A stretch of DNA of 64,000 nt from Micropterus salmoides (Eukaryota > Chordata > Actinopteri > Centrarchiformes > Centrarchidae): positions 7,143,490 to 7,207,489 of the forward strand of contig NW_024043372.1 in assembly GCF_014851395.1 (NCBI RefSeq), written 5' to 3'. A program made the position numbers and the translations under genes. The notes under the pieces were generated by a model. That model was given only the letters and a program-made list of their open reading frames with translations. It was not told the origin of the DNA and did not search any database. This document shows, in pieces, positions 45,850 through 56,724 of this stretch (position 1 is the first letter of the stretch; every line of letters starts with the position of its first letter).

Positions 45850-46075
45850 ACTCAGAGTGAAATATGATTGGAGACAGAGTTGAGCAAGGAGATCAAAATA
45901 GTGAATGACAAGGAGAGACCCAGTGAATTAAAGAAAATAAAGTACAGAGAGCCAGAGAGAGACTGAGAGAAAGCAGAGGTGACGCAGAGAGAGGCAAATA
46001 AAGAGAGACAGAAAGAAAGAATGTGAGAGAGAGGGAGATGGAGAGAGCGAGAGAGAGCGAGAGAGAGAGAGACCA
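45850..46075 (+). repeat. GA-rich purine tract upstream of the GRIP-like promoter
   Basis: About 225 bases are almost all purine on this strand, ending in (GAGAGAGC) and (GA)n runs. The tract directly abuts the CpG-bearing leader. Such tracts can exclude nucleosomes or form triplex DNA, but here that is only an inference. Confidence 0.7.
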
Positions 46076-46079
46076 TTGG

Positions 46080-46376
46080 TGCCGCAGCGGGACCGACTGT
46101 CACACGGACTGTTAGGGGTCCTTACCGGAGAGAGCAGCCGCTGCTCGCCGTTTACCGATAGACACACCGGTGGAGAAACACAGAGGAGCAATAAAGAAGG
46201 AAAAGAGTAACGCAAGGAGAAGAGAAGAAGAAGAAACAAGGGGAATCGTTATTTTTGCCGTGGCTGCTGTCGCCTGTGTGCCATCACCTCCACCGGACAG
46301 GATATACTGTCCCCATCATCACCACTCCTCCTCATCATCTAGACCTCTCCTCCTCTTCCTCCTTTCCTTCATCACT
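46080..46376 (+). promoter_or_regulatory. 5' UTR and promoter of the GRIP-like exon
   Basis: The sequence changes at 46080 from a GA repeat to GC/CpG-containing DNA (GCCGCAGCGGG, GCCGCTGCTCGCCG). A reverse CCAAT box (ATTGG) lies near 46075-46080. The stretch then becomes pyrimidine-rich (CTCCTCCTCTTCC) up to the start codon. This looks like an unspliced leader and proximal promoter. The transcription start is not determinable. Confidence 0.5.
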
Positions 46377-46431
46377 ATGCCTGGTTGGCGGAGGAACCTC
46401 ACTTTCTGTCTGCAACGGATGCACGAGGAAG
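46377..46431 (+). CDS. grip2: GRIP-family first coding exon, palmitoylated-isoform type
   Basis: The ATG at 46377 (context atcactATGC) opens 18 codons, MPGWRRNLTFCLQRMHEE, plus one base before the donor GAAG|GTAGGC. The pattern MPGW-basic-basic-N-x-x-x-C-LQ, with Cys at position 11, matches the alternative N-terminus of GRIP1b and of the palmitoylated ABP-L/GRIP2. In those proteins Cys11 is palmitoylated and directs these multi-PDZ AMPA-receptor scaffolds to membranes. No PDZ exon was found downstream in the window, which fits the very long first introns of these genes. The choice of grip2 over grip1 is a judgement from the RRNL wording. The frame is too short for open-frame detection. Confidence 0.65.
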
Positions 46432-48130
46432 GTAGGCAAAACAAATTAATGTGAGCTTGTGTTTGCGCTTGCACGTGAGTACGTGGGAGTGTGTATTTTC
46501 AGGGGGGTTTCTTGCTGCTTAAATTTGTTCTGAAATGCGAGCAGTTTGTTTCTGGAGACACTTTGAATCTTTCTAGTTTCTGCTTCATGTGTTTAGTTTT
46601 CTGGATCACTGGAAGTGCGTGCGCGTGCGCGCGCGTTTTTTGCGCATGTGTTCTGTGGACTGATTGATAATCACCTGCAGCTTTGGTAATTGTGTCTGTG
46701 AGTGTGTAGCCTATATGTGTGCGTGGACACGCTTGGTCTGCTGGAGCCGCGCGCTCTGCGCACACGTGTCACCACGGGTTTGTTCCGTCGTTTCACCAGA
46801 GATTGCGCGAGGCTACTGATGCTGACAGGTCAGGGTGCGTGTGCGTGCGTGTTTGTGTGAGTAAGAGAGGGAGAGAGGCTGTGTGTTGGTCCTGCAGCAT
46901 GAACGCAGGAGGAAGCTGACAGTGATGATGTTGGTCAGCTACAGTGTGCACGTGCGTCCGTGTTTGTTAGCAGCGTGTGCAGCTGAGAAAGTGTCGCATG
47001 TGAAACGGACATAGTGGTGACAATGTATGGATGAGTGAGAATGTTCTTGTACCTTTATTCTTGACACTGTTTCTGTAGTTTAAGGTCATTTGTGAATGAA
47101 GAGTTGAAGTTAAACTGCTGGGGGCAAGATTACTACAAACTAGGCTTTTCGGATTTTGTTATGTATTTTTTTTTATTTTTTAAAGAAACCTGATAATCTG
47201 ATAAAATGATATATGAATAATAAATCAAAAAAATATGAATGTGGTTTACAACACTTAAAAAATATTTAGAACAGCCACTGATTGATATTTCTTTTTTTTT
47301 TTTTTTTTTTCAATGCTTAATGGGTGGCTGCACAATTTTTGAAGTTTGCCTTTAATTAAACAATAAGTATGTACCTTGAAATATGTTTTGCTTTCTGGCC
47401 ATTAAGACATCTGTTACCAAAGCAATTTCAATATGGTGATTGTGATGGGACAAAATCATTGTGCAAAATACATTTCAAAGTTTATCTACTGTTGAATAAA
47501 GAGCATTGTCCAAAGAAACAGTTTAAGTATTTAAGTCCCTCTTTGTGTTACTTGACCTCCACTGCAGCTCAGGAAGGCAAGTTTATTAGCACATTTGCCA
47601 ACAAGGCAATTCAAAATGACACTTAAATACAATTAAAAAGAGTTGAATAGAAAATAAAAATAAGATTTTAAAAAAGAGAAAGTTACAGTGGGGTCTAAGA
47701 AATAAATCAAAAGCCTTAAATTGGATGACCTGCGGTCACAAGGGTTGTGAGATCTTGTGCCACAATGTGACAATATTTCTCATCAGGAGAAAAAGTCTCG
47801 CATGACTCAGGCACTTGACATTTTTCACATGCTGTCACGCCACATGTCAATTTTCTCATGCATGGACTCATTGTCTCCACCCAGCTGGTGACACTGGCGT
47901 ACACCACAATAGTAATTAAGTTAACCCCTCACGCTGTCACAGCCAGTGGTAATGTCACTGGTAGAGTTTTGCAATTTAAACATCTAAAAACGGGGCACAA
48001 ACTTGATCTTTTTTGGGCTATGAGCTGCACTTAATTGAAGGTGCTGAAGTTAACGTGTGGATTAGTGGTGAGGTTTGCTCTTTCCTCTTAACATGACAGT
48101 GCTACTGTCATCAAATCCAAGTCTATTAAG
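46432..48130 (+). other. start of the presumed GRIP first intron
   Basis: Directly after the donor there are GT- and CpG-containing bursts (GCGTGCGCGCGCG near 46620-46640; GTGCGTGTGCGTGCGTG near 46840). A poly-T run of about 20 lies at 47291-47310. No exon is supported. A 63-codon minus frame at 47716-47907 is rich in cysteine but matches nothing I recognise. Confidence 0.4.
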
Positions 48131-48350
48131 AAATGGTTTTCAGAGCTTAGTGTGGAAGAACTGGCCTGCATAGAGCGCCAACTATAGCCCCATCCAATAC
48201 CTTCAGGATGAACTGGAAAGCTGACTGCGAGCCAGGCCTTATCTCTCAACAAAAGTGACCGACCTCATTAATGCTCTTGTGGCTGAATGTGAGCAAATCC
48301 CTGCAGCCAGGTTCCAAAATCTGGTGGAAAGCCTGAAACCAGATGAGTGA
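48130..48350 (+). mobile_element. Tc1/mariner transposase C-terminal relic
   Basis: CAGGATGAACTGGAAAGCTG, TGCGAGCCAGGCCTTATC and CTCATTAATGCTCTTGTGGC match the end of fish Tc1-like transposases in order. Frames read DLINALVAEC, IPAARFQNLVESL and then stop. The transposon's terminal repeats were not identified. Confidence 0.75.
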
Positions 48351-48359
48351 ATGCTTTTA

Positions 48360-49515
48360 TACCAGCAGTTTAATTGTTTTGGAATGAGGGCACATTGTAA
48401 CACTATTAATATAGAATATCTATAACAGAGGACTAGTGGTTTTAATGGCCATGTGTTAATGGTAATATAGCATTAAATTAGGTGGAGATGTTGTGTAAAT
48501 GACTGAAGTTGCTTCTTTTACTGAAACAGTTAAAGGGATTTATTCCCAAACAAACCTTACTCCAGGAATTGTTTCTTTCAGAAGAAACACTGTAACATAA
48601 CCATTGCAACAACTCTGACTGGGGATAAAAAGTTTCTGGAATTTCAACGACAATACTCTCCAAAGTTAACACCAAGACTGGTAGTCTAGCACAACCTCAA
48701 TAAATGCGGAAACTGATGGAACTCACATCTATCAGGAAATTATTGCCAAAAAAATGCATATTACTTAACTAAGACAACTATACAATTCCCATTCAAAACT
48801 CTAAATGGGAACAAGATCAGTGTGTGTGCTCACACAGCAGACACTCACCTACAAGCCACCTGGCACTTTCCACCTATTAATCACTTTTGGCACAGAATCA
48901 CTGATTAACTTACACACATACTATGCTGCCACATCTCTCTTACTCCACAATTCTGTGTACTAGGTGACTAGGCATCTCATAGCGCTTCCTCACCACCTTT
49001 AGTGAATACCAAAAGTGGAAATTCAAAACCAACACAAATGCAGCTCAATGGAAAAACTATTTTACTGGAACACATAACAATGGAAAGTTGTTTGTTAGCC
49101 ATTTTTCTTTCTCCTCCTCTTTTACATGTATCCTGACTGTTTGTCATACTGGAACTGCAATATACCCTATACATCTTTCCATTGTCCACTCACCCCCATC
49201 CTACCTATTAAGCCCACTGGATGGGTGGCCCACGATGGCCCAGTGGGGCTTTTGAGACTCCAGGCAGATGGATGCAGAAGCCCAGGGAACAAGGGTGAAC
49301 ACAAGTGGCTCTGAGATTAATTGACAAATGATCAAACTGAAATCTAACTAAGACCGCCTTCTGAGGGTTTGGGGGCTATTCAAGGTTTGACACGAGACCA
49401 AGATTAGGCCAGCACCCTCACCTAAATCCTCTGCAAAGAGCAATCAATAGACCTCCCTGATCCAGCCTCTGTTCCCCTTCTCTGGGATTACCTTTGCACT
49501 CATCCCCTCTGTGGC
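48360..49515. other. intron-like DNA
   Basis: No supported exon or recognised repeat. Confidence 0.35.
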
Positions 49516-49522
49516 TGTAGAG

Positions 49523-49894
49523 TGTCACAACCTGGCTCCACAGTAAGTGACAAAAGTGGGGAAACGACACAGTCTGAAAATAATAATAGATATTTTAATA
49601 AGTAAATTAAGCAAAATGTACAATTGGAGGTGTCTGTCAGATCAGTATGTATGCAGTGTATGTGTGAGTGGAGTGTATGGGTGTCAAACACAAAGAACCA
49701 AATAAAACAAAATCAGTTGGCAGGCCAGGAGAAGAGGGAGTCAAATCATCAAACAGGCTCCTTTTATAGCCACCTGAGCCCCGCCTGCTCAGGTGTGTTG
49801 CATCTCACACCAGGTATCACTCCACCCACCAATTACCTGCAAGACACAGAAAGATACAAACAACAAGAGAGGGCCCAAACCTGGGGCCGTCACA
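49523..49894 (-). mobile_element. solo LTR, 372 bp, with 4-bp target duplication
   Basis: The plus strand runs from TGTCACAACCTGG to GGCCGTCACA and is flanked by AGAG on both sides (49519-49522 and 49895-49898). Read on the minus strand it has TATAAAAG (near 49761-49768) and, farther on, ATTAAA, as expected for an LTR promoter and poly(A) signal. No internal region remains. Confidence 0.75.
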
Positions 49895-49899
49895 AGAGG

Positions 49900-50665
49900 T
49901 AGACTGGGTCTTGGCAGCTATCTCTCTCAATTGGAAGTCTCCCTCCCAGCCTACTACAACTTACTCTCTCTCCTATTCATAATTTCATGTGATGTCAGAT
50001 TCCAAAGAAAACGCTCCCCGGGAGGGCAAAAAAAACGTTTTCCGCTGCCTGCCAACCAGGAAGCAAGTGATACACTGCTTTGAGTTTGTTACTTTTGCAT
50101 TGCCAAAACGGATGTTTTTTGTGCTTTTGCATTCACTAATCGACGAGGAGACAAACCTGTGCTGTGTTAGGTGAGGGATTCCCCACAAGGTCAACGTAAC
50201 CATTACCACAGTTGAGTGCTGGCAGGAACCGGCAGTGGGTGCTGTATATGGATCCCAAGTGCCCATCATTTGCAGTTTGTGTCCATATCTATGTTTTTCG
50301 TGAGTTGAGAGGTGATATAAAGAAAATTTTGCGGCATCTCTATGAGGGAATAAGGTGTGAGCTGCTATCCTGGTGTGTTGTTTTGTCCTCCGGGGTCACC
50401 GCGCATGTCACATGACTGAAAACTATGAATAGCTTATGTATGTCTTTGCTCTCCTCCTCTTTTATTTCCCCCCCTCTCCTTTCCTCTGTCTACAGTTCCC
50501 ACACATTTACACACTCTCTCACACACACAGTCACCAGTTGTTGCCGTTAGTCTTACTATTATGTTGTAGTGTCTTAGTGATGTGATGCAATTATGATGAT
50601 GACACATGTGTGGTGTCAAATATGTGTTCTGTTGTGTTCTCTGCCAATGTTCCTTGTTGTATTGC
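49900..50665. other. unassigned DNA right of the solo LTR
   Basis: Mixed-composition DNA with small frames (for example 49985-50269 minus) and a pyrimidine-rich stretch at 50445-50500. It may be the body of an unknown element ending at the AATAAA hairpin at 50666. Confidence 0.3.
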
Positions 50666-50694
50666 GGATCACCAATAAAGACCAAAGGTGATCC
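50666..50694 (+). other. AATAAA enclosed in an 8-bp inverted repeat
   Basis: GGATCACC (50666-50673) and GGTGATCC (50687-50694) flank AATAAAGACCAAA. This could fold into a hairpin with a poly(A) signal in the loop. Confidence 0.8.
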
Positions 50695-50817
50695 ATTCCA
50701 TCATTGTTACAGAAAGTGTGAGAGCTCCTCATGTGTACTAGCAGACTATGTACCCTATAACCCTGTAAGGATGTTTATCTTCTGATTGAAAATCCTCTGC
50801 ATGTTTTCTTAATCTGT

Positions 50818-51119
50818 AAGTGTGTGTGTAAGAGGGAGAAAGAGAGGCAGTGCATGGCTAAGTGAGAATAGGTGTATGGATGTAGACTTTGTGTGTGTTA
50901 TGTGTAAGGCCAATATTTATGTGTTCGACTAAGCGGAAAAAGTGTTTGCTCAAGATGAGTGTGTGTGTGAGAGAGAGTGAGAGAGAGAGAGAGAGATGGG
51001 GCAACATAGAACAAGAATGATGTTTGTTTATGATGTGTGTTTGTGTGAGAGACGGTGAAAGACACAGCGAGAAGTGCTAGACATGGAGAGAGATGGTGCG
51101 AGAATTGTGTTTGCTCATG

Positions 51120-51160
<41 letters not shown>
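50818..51160 (+). repeat. GT/GA minisatellite, about 82-bp period
   Basis: The units at about 50943, 51024 and 51107 share TGTTTGCTCA/TTATG-A-TGTGTGTG, then GAGAGAGAG and an AGATGG segment. Spacings are about 81 and 83 bases. The last unit ends in a (TG)n run at 51119-51148. Confidence 0.6.
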
Positions 51161-51161
<1 letters not shown>

Positions 51162-51169
51162 TGCAGCTT

Positions 51170-52042
51170 TTGAATTAGTATGCTGGATACACAGTGACCC
51201 TGCTGTCCAATGATAACTGCCTTATGGACACATGAATGGTTGTTTGAGGCCCCTAATTGTACCAGTCCTTCAATTTTAATGGGGGTCACTTGAAAGAATG
51301 CACTTGCAGGTGAGTACATCCTCTCATATAGTACCACATGTACTGAACCCCAGCTGTTGAACTAGTGAATTTATCATATACATTTGCAAAAAAAAAAAAG
51401 ATACATTACTAAATTGGTATGAAGATCGATTTAGCAGAAAGCAGTATTTGAAGAGAGATGAGAGGGATGTCACCCCCCCCCCCCCCTTTTTTTAACCTGA
51501 TGTGTGCTGTATATTGATAAATTGTATCAATACACAGCACAGTTAGGGGTGAAGGTGGAGTTATGTGGGGTAAGCCATTAGTGTTTGTCCATTCAGACTA
51601 TGTGCATTAGCTGTTCTTTACATTAAATGACTGCTGTAGAGAGTGTTTGGCAACCTACTTAAAAAAATGTAATTAATTACTCATTACTAATTATTACTCA
51701 TCAGCAATAGCAATCAGTATTAGTTAAATTACTTATTATACCAATGCACTGCAAAACAAAAATTAGGTAGATAGACAGATAATAAAAATGTTGACAGAGA
51801 GAGAAAAAGATGGATCATAATCTCTAGTTTTCTACATAAAACATGTTGCATTGTGTGTTCGGGTATGTTCATGTTTGTGTGTATAAAACATTGGGTTACA
51901 TTGTTTGTGTGTGGGTGTGTGCAGTTAAAAGGAAATGACCACTGTGTAATGCATTTACAAGTAGCTTTGCCACCCCCATCTAACAGTTGTTTGATCAAAA
52001 CGCCATTCGCCGGTTGAAGGACATGTTATGGATAAGCAAGCC

Positions 52043-52073
<31 letters not shown>

Positions 52074-52810
52074 GAGACTGGAAAGAGAGAGAGAGAATGT
52101 TTGTGCGTGTAACACTCATCCATCATGCAGACAGTGTGGTGAAATTTAAGGGTACAAATAATGACCTGCATGATTTGCATGAAAGATGGGGAGAAAGAGG
52201 ACAAAAAGGCAAATGAAAAGCGAGACCTAAGAGAGAGAGCCATAAGAGAGAAACAGATAAAAACAGAGGAGAGTGTGAAGGAGAATGATAGAAGGCCCGG
52301 TTTCTAGTCCTTATCAGTTGAAGGAGGAGATCCCATTAATCACGAGACTAGAAGATCAAATAATGTGCTGGTTAGTGGAGAGCAAGCCTGCGATTGTATG
52401 TGTGGGTGTGTAATAAACTGTGTGTGATTTAGCTCCAACCCCAAAAACCTCTTTTAATAAGGCTTAGTTGTGTTATCGCTGATGCACGGGGAGAGGAGTG
52501 AGAAGACGAGAAGAGGAGGAGGTCAGAGGAGGAGACAGGAGAGGATCAAGGAGGAGGAGCGCAAAGACATGAGTCAGAGAGCAGTACACATCACTGAAGG
52601 TGCTACTGGCAACATTTAACATCAGTACACCATTAGTGTGTTTATTTATAGGCATTAGTATAATTATCAAATTAGACTATTGGTGTGAAAATAAGCTGTG
52701 TCTACTGGCTTCTACTCTGTAAGAAGGAAGGCCAAACCATTTATTTTTATGTATTTACCAGTCATTTTTCATTTATTATTGTGGGGAAATTACACATTTT
52801 TAATGTTATT
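51170..52810. other. intron-like DNA with simple repeats
   Basis: A C/T homopolymer block lies at 51472-51494 and a (GT)n run at 52047-52070. The 52490-52560 stretch is purine-rich. No supported exon. Confidence 0.4.
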
Positions 52811-52814
52811 AATA

Positions 52815-52950
52815 GGCAGCTGTGTCCCAGGAAGTAGAGCAGATTACCCACGAATCAAAAATTTGACAGTTCAATCCAAACACGAAAGTGTCCTTGGGTA
52901 AAACACTGAACCTCAGATTGCTCCTGATGGTCAGCTGGCACCTTGCTCGT
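52815..52950 (+). mobile_element. tRNA-headed SINE
   Basis: GCTGTGTCCCAGGAAGTAGA, then GACAGTTCAATCC and GAAGTGTCCTTGGGTAAAAC with ACACTGAACC and GGTCAGCTGGCACCTTGC. This is the same family as the copies at 34275 and 54778. Confidence 0.75.
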
Positions 52951-52957
52951 TAAGCCT

Positions 52958-53582
52958 AGTTCACAGTACGTGATTTTAAGCCGGATTTGCCAGTTGGCGT
53001 GCTCCACGACCGTCAGGCTGTGATCAGGGGTAAATCAGTGATCGATCAGTGCTCAACAGTCGTTATTTGTGAACTACTCAATGATGCATCAGAACGGCTC
53101 TCCAACGCATCGCTGACCGATCGCTGTAGCCAGCCAGCATGCTAAATATCTGGAGGAGTCAGCCAACTCAACATCCACATCCAGCCAATGAGAGCAGGCA
53201 GCTGGCAGAGCAGGCAGCTACTTTTTCACTGCAAAACACTTTTTACTCACTTCTAACTCTCTCTGTAGCTCAGTCAATCCCTGCTACCTGCGTGTGCTAA
53301 TCCATTCTTTCACCAATAGTCTTTTTAATTGCTATCTTTATAATTTTCCGTTTCACATTTCACCTGTGTTTTCTTAAAAAAAAACGTTGTTTGAAGACCT
53401 GTCGTCGGGTGACAGCCATTGTCAGCTCGTGTAGTGTGACCCCCTGTCACTGATCAGTCATGTAGTGTGAACGCCACAATGACTTCAAGACTCCTGTCAC
53501 AAGACGGCAAGTTGTGTAGTGTAAACAGCATGGTGATCGGCCAACGCTGAAAGTCGTGTAGTCCGCACAAGTCTTTAGCCTT
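52958..53582. mobile_element. short DNA-transposon-like element with internal TGTAGTGT motifs
   Basis: The block begins TTCACAGTACGTGATTTTAAG and ends GTGTAGTCCGCACAAGTC, imperfect mirror ends. The right part repeats GTGTAGTGTGA/AACG-like units (53430-53570). It abuts the SINE at 52815-52950 without a gap, so one inserted into the other. Confidence 0.5.
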
Positions 53583-53589
53583 TAGCCAT

Positions 53590-54175
53590 GTATACATGCA
53601 TGGGTGAAAGAGAGGCAAACTCGAAAGCAGTTTGGCTAAAATAATGAATGGCTCTATAAGCAGAGTCCATTTACCATTAATACTGCTGACCTGGTCACTC
53701 CACAGTTCACTGGCTAATTGAAAAATGGCGGATGGAGGAATCATGAGAAATCACACTTTATCATCAGTTTTGCTTGATAAGTCAAATCATTAAGTTATTC
53801 AACAGAAATCAGCAACAACAATGTCAAATAATTTATTTCAGCAAAAATGCCAAACAGAGTATTTGATGCTTCTCTGTGTTTTACATCATTAGAAATATTA
53901 ATATATTCGAGTTTGTGTGACAGTTTATAGACAAAATGAATAATTAACAACTGTATTCAGAAACCAAAAAATTGACAGTTTAATCAATAATAAAAATAAT
54001 TCTAGTTGTGGTGCTAAAGAGCGCTGAACACTACAGTGCCCTTAAGCCTCAGTAGCTGTTGACTATAGAGAAGAAGCTCTTGACCTTTCATCCATGATCA
54101 TGAGTTTTGTTTTATCAATGCAGTACTCAGTGTGTGTTATGGTGATTCAAGTAAGAGTTTAATTTCCAAATGGTT
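53590..54175. other. intron-like DNA
   Basis: AT-rich, no supported feature. Confidence 0.35.
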
Positions 54176-54179
54176 ACAG

Positions 54180-54385
54180 GGCATGCCATATAGCAACATC
54201 GCCTGTTCGACTCCATCCAACCTTTCTTGCATGTCATGCCCCTCTCCTTCCCCCCATTTCCTGTCTCTTCACCCTCACTGTCCAGTAAAGGCAAACTTCT
54301 GCTGAAAAGGTCATGTCCACAACGATCAAGTTGAAGTGTTGTTGAGCGAGACACAGAACTCAAAACTGCTCAGTGATTGTGAACT
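54180..54385 (+). mobile_element. SINE-like repeat with TGCATGTCATGCCCCTCTC body
   Basis: CGCCTGTTCGACTCCATCC (B-box-like), then TTGCATGTCATGCCCCTCTC and CTGTCCAGTAAAGGCAAA form a familiar fish repeat body. A GAGCGAGACACAGAACTC segment follows, like the SINE middle. Confidence 0.55.
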
Positions 54386-54777
54386 ACTTTCAGTAAGAGA
54401 ATCTTCTACATGCAGGCTAGGAAAGCAAGCAGGTTCATTTATACTTTACTTTAAATGAAACATTGCAAGACATTACAAACAGACAAACGTTCTTGACTAC
54501 AACAAAAACAGGAGACACACAGGTAACTAAATGACATCTAACTAAATAACAAAGTAATTTATTTAAAACAAAATGAGCAAAATCAACAAAATTGCAAGCG
54601 GTAATATCAATATTGTAGGGAGTGGTCAGTATTCGGAATCTGTAAAGTCAATAGTGCATGAATGTTGTGCGGTAAGGAAATCAAAAGTATTCAGTGCGTG
54701 ATATGTGACATGAGGAGATCTGCCCATGGACCAGCTGCTGCTCTGACTTGCATGCATGGGATGCTAGGATATGTATG

Positions 54778-54962
54778 GTAAATGGACTGTACTTTATATA
54801 AAGTCATTTTACAATTCATGTGAACTACTCATTGTATATTTGTACACTGATGGCACAACCTTCTTTTCTTCTTGGCACTTTGACCAGAAGAGGCAGGGAT
54901 TAAACCACTGACCTTCCTATTAGTGGGCAACCCGTGCTACTTCCTGAGCCACAGCCTCTCAG
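54778..54962 (-). mobile_element. tRNA-headed SINE, nearly full length
   Basis: On the minus strand the head reads GAGGCTGTGGCTCAGGAAGT and GTCAGTGGTTTAATCCC (A and B boxes). At its far end it has ATATAAAGTACAGTCCATTT, the complement of the plus-strand sequence at 54780-54799. Confidence 0.7.
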
Positions 54963-54969
54963 TTCTTGT

Positions 54970-56300
54970 TTATTAGTAATACAATGATGTATCAGCTCGT
55001 AGCTGCACTCTGTACTGACTCTGCCCCCGAACCAGCAGAGAGCACAGCTCAGAACCTGCCATGTGGAGGTAGCCTCAGGCACATGGTTTCATCATTTTTG
55101 TCCTTGTAGTGTCTCGTCGGTGAGACAGCAGTTTTAGAGCAACTTGTGTCCCTGAATTTCCTGAATATTAGCACTGGACATAACACCAGAGGGAATTGTT
55201 CAAATGTGTAATTAGCTCTCAGCTTGCATGAGGTCAAGGACAATGTGCAAGAGAAGAAGCTCAAATGTGCTTATTTCAGTGTGTAAATTTTGACTGATCT
55301 CTTCTTTCAGTGCATCTGTGAAAATCAGCTCTCTAACCCTGGCAGTGTACCTGATTGATCTACAGATAACTCCACAGGCAAATGACCCAGGTAAACAACA
55401 AATAAGTTGTTTGCCAGTGTGTTCTAAAATGACCAACAAGACTGCTACAAAAATGACATTTTCTGATCTGCCATCCAAATGGTTATGATCTAGTTAAGGG
55501 ATGATGATCAATAGTGTCATGTGACCAGACCAATCTTTTTTTCAGAACTACAAGAAGACACTTGTCAGGATAACGGAAACATATGATGTTTTACAGCAGC
55601 GATTTACGAACACAATTCCATAAAGTTGGTGAACTTGCAAATTTAGGCTATCGTATTGAACTCTGCCTGGTAAATGCCAGTGCCTAAACTTTATAACAGA
55701 GGTTTTCCTTTAATAAAAGTCTGTGGACTCTAAGCCCAAGTCGAGGTAACCCTGATGACATCTTTTCATTATTTTCACAGACTTTGGGGAGTCCTAGCCG
55801 AAAAAAAATGCCGCTACACATTAGGCCATAAAAAGTATAACTTATTGTTATGCTGAAATTTTACACCACTTTAGGCAATGTTGATCATTTCACAGTGCTC
55901 TTGCTTGTTACAATAGCAGCATGTCAGTGTTTAGGTTAAGTTATTGATTGAATTGTATGGTTCAAGGGTTAGAAAACAAATGTAAGTGACTTTTAGTGTC
56001 AATTGTTGTACAATTCAATGTATTATGAGTCGTAATCTTATTTGTAGTCAATGTATCTATAAAATGTAATCATGTTAATGTGTCTTTGTGGACCAAGGAA
56101 GAAAAGCTGGCTTTTTCTGATGAGAAAACTCGCCTCACTAAAACACAATGTCCTCACTGAAATAGCAGTGGCAACCTGTGTGTCCGTGTGTGTGTGTGTG
56201 TGTGTTTAAGCCATGTAGCCGTAGGTTAGCAGTGGGCGAGAGCGGTAACGCTGCTTCAGTCATAATAGGATCTGACGATGACTCATGCACAGCAAAAACA
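54970..56300. other. intron-like DNA with one possible spliced segment
   Basis: 55293-55390 lies between TCTCTTCTTTCAG and CCAG|GTAAAC and is open in one frame (ASVKISSLTLAVYLIDLQIT), but I recognise no protein and it does not resemble GRIP. A (TG)n run lies at 56181-56204. Confidence 0.25.
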
Positions 56301-56309
56301 ACAAACGCT

Positions 56310-56722
56310 CTTCTCTTCCCTGTTCTCATCTTCTCTTCCTCTTTACTGTCTCATCTCAGTTTTCCCTTTCTTCTTTCTTTTCCCAGTCTCCTTTGATTCT
56401 TTTCTTTTACTGTCTTCTGTTTTATCATCTTTCCACCTCCTCATTTCTCTTTTCTTATCTCATCATACATCATTCCCTGTTGCATCTTATGTTTTCTGTT
56501 TCCTGTCTCCTCTCTTCTTCCTACATTTTTGCAGCTTTCCTTTATTTAATCTTCCTCATACTTTATTTCTTCCTCAGACTTTATTACTTTTCTTTTAATC
56601 CCTGTCTTTTTGATTTTCTATTTTCTTCATTTGTTTAGTTTAGTGTTTCTTGTCTTTTTGTCTCTTCACCCCTTTTTTATCTCTTGTCTCTTTCCCTCCT
56701 TTTGTTTCGTATTCAATCTCCT
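56310..56722 (+). repeat. polypyrimidine tract, about 410 bp
   Basis: Dominated by CTT/TCT/TTCC on this strand. Two overlapping Ser/Phe/Leu frames are artefacts of the composition. Confidence 0.75.
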
Positions 56723-56724
56723 TA

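Noticed and set aside
47716..47907. 63-codon cysteine-bearing minus frame
   Set aside because: No signal peptide, cysteine spacing or splice pattern of any known family.
55293..55390. Open segment between an acceptor and a donor
   Set aside because: The peptide is not GRIP-like and no partner exon was found; such segments occur by chance in long introns.
56278..56638. Ser/Phe/Leu-rich frames of 106 and 117 codons
   Set aside because: Composition follows from the polypyrimidine tract; two frames overlap it equally well.
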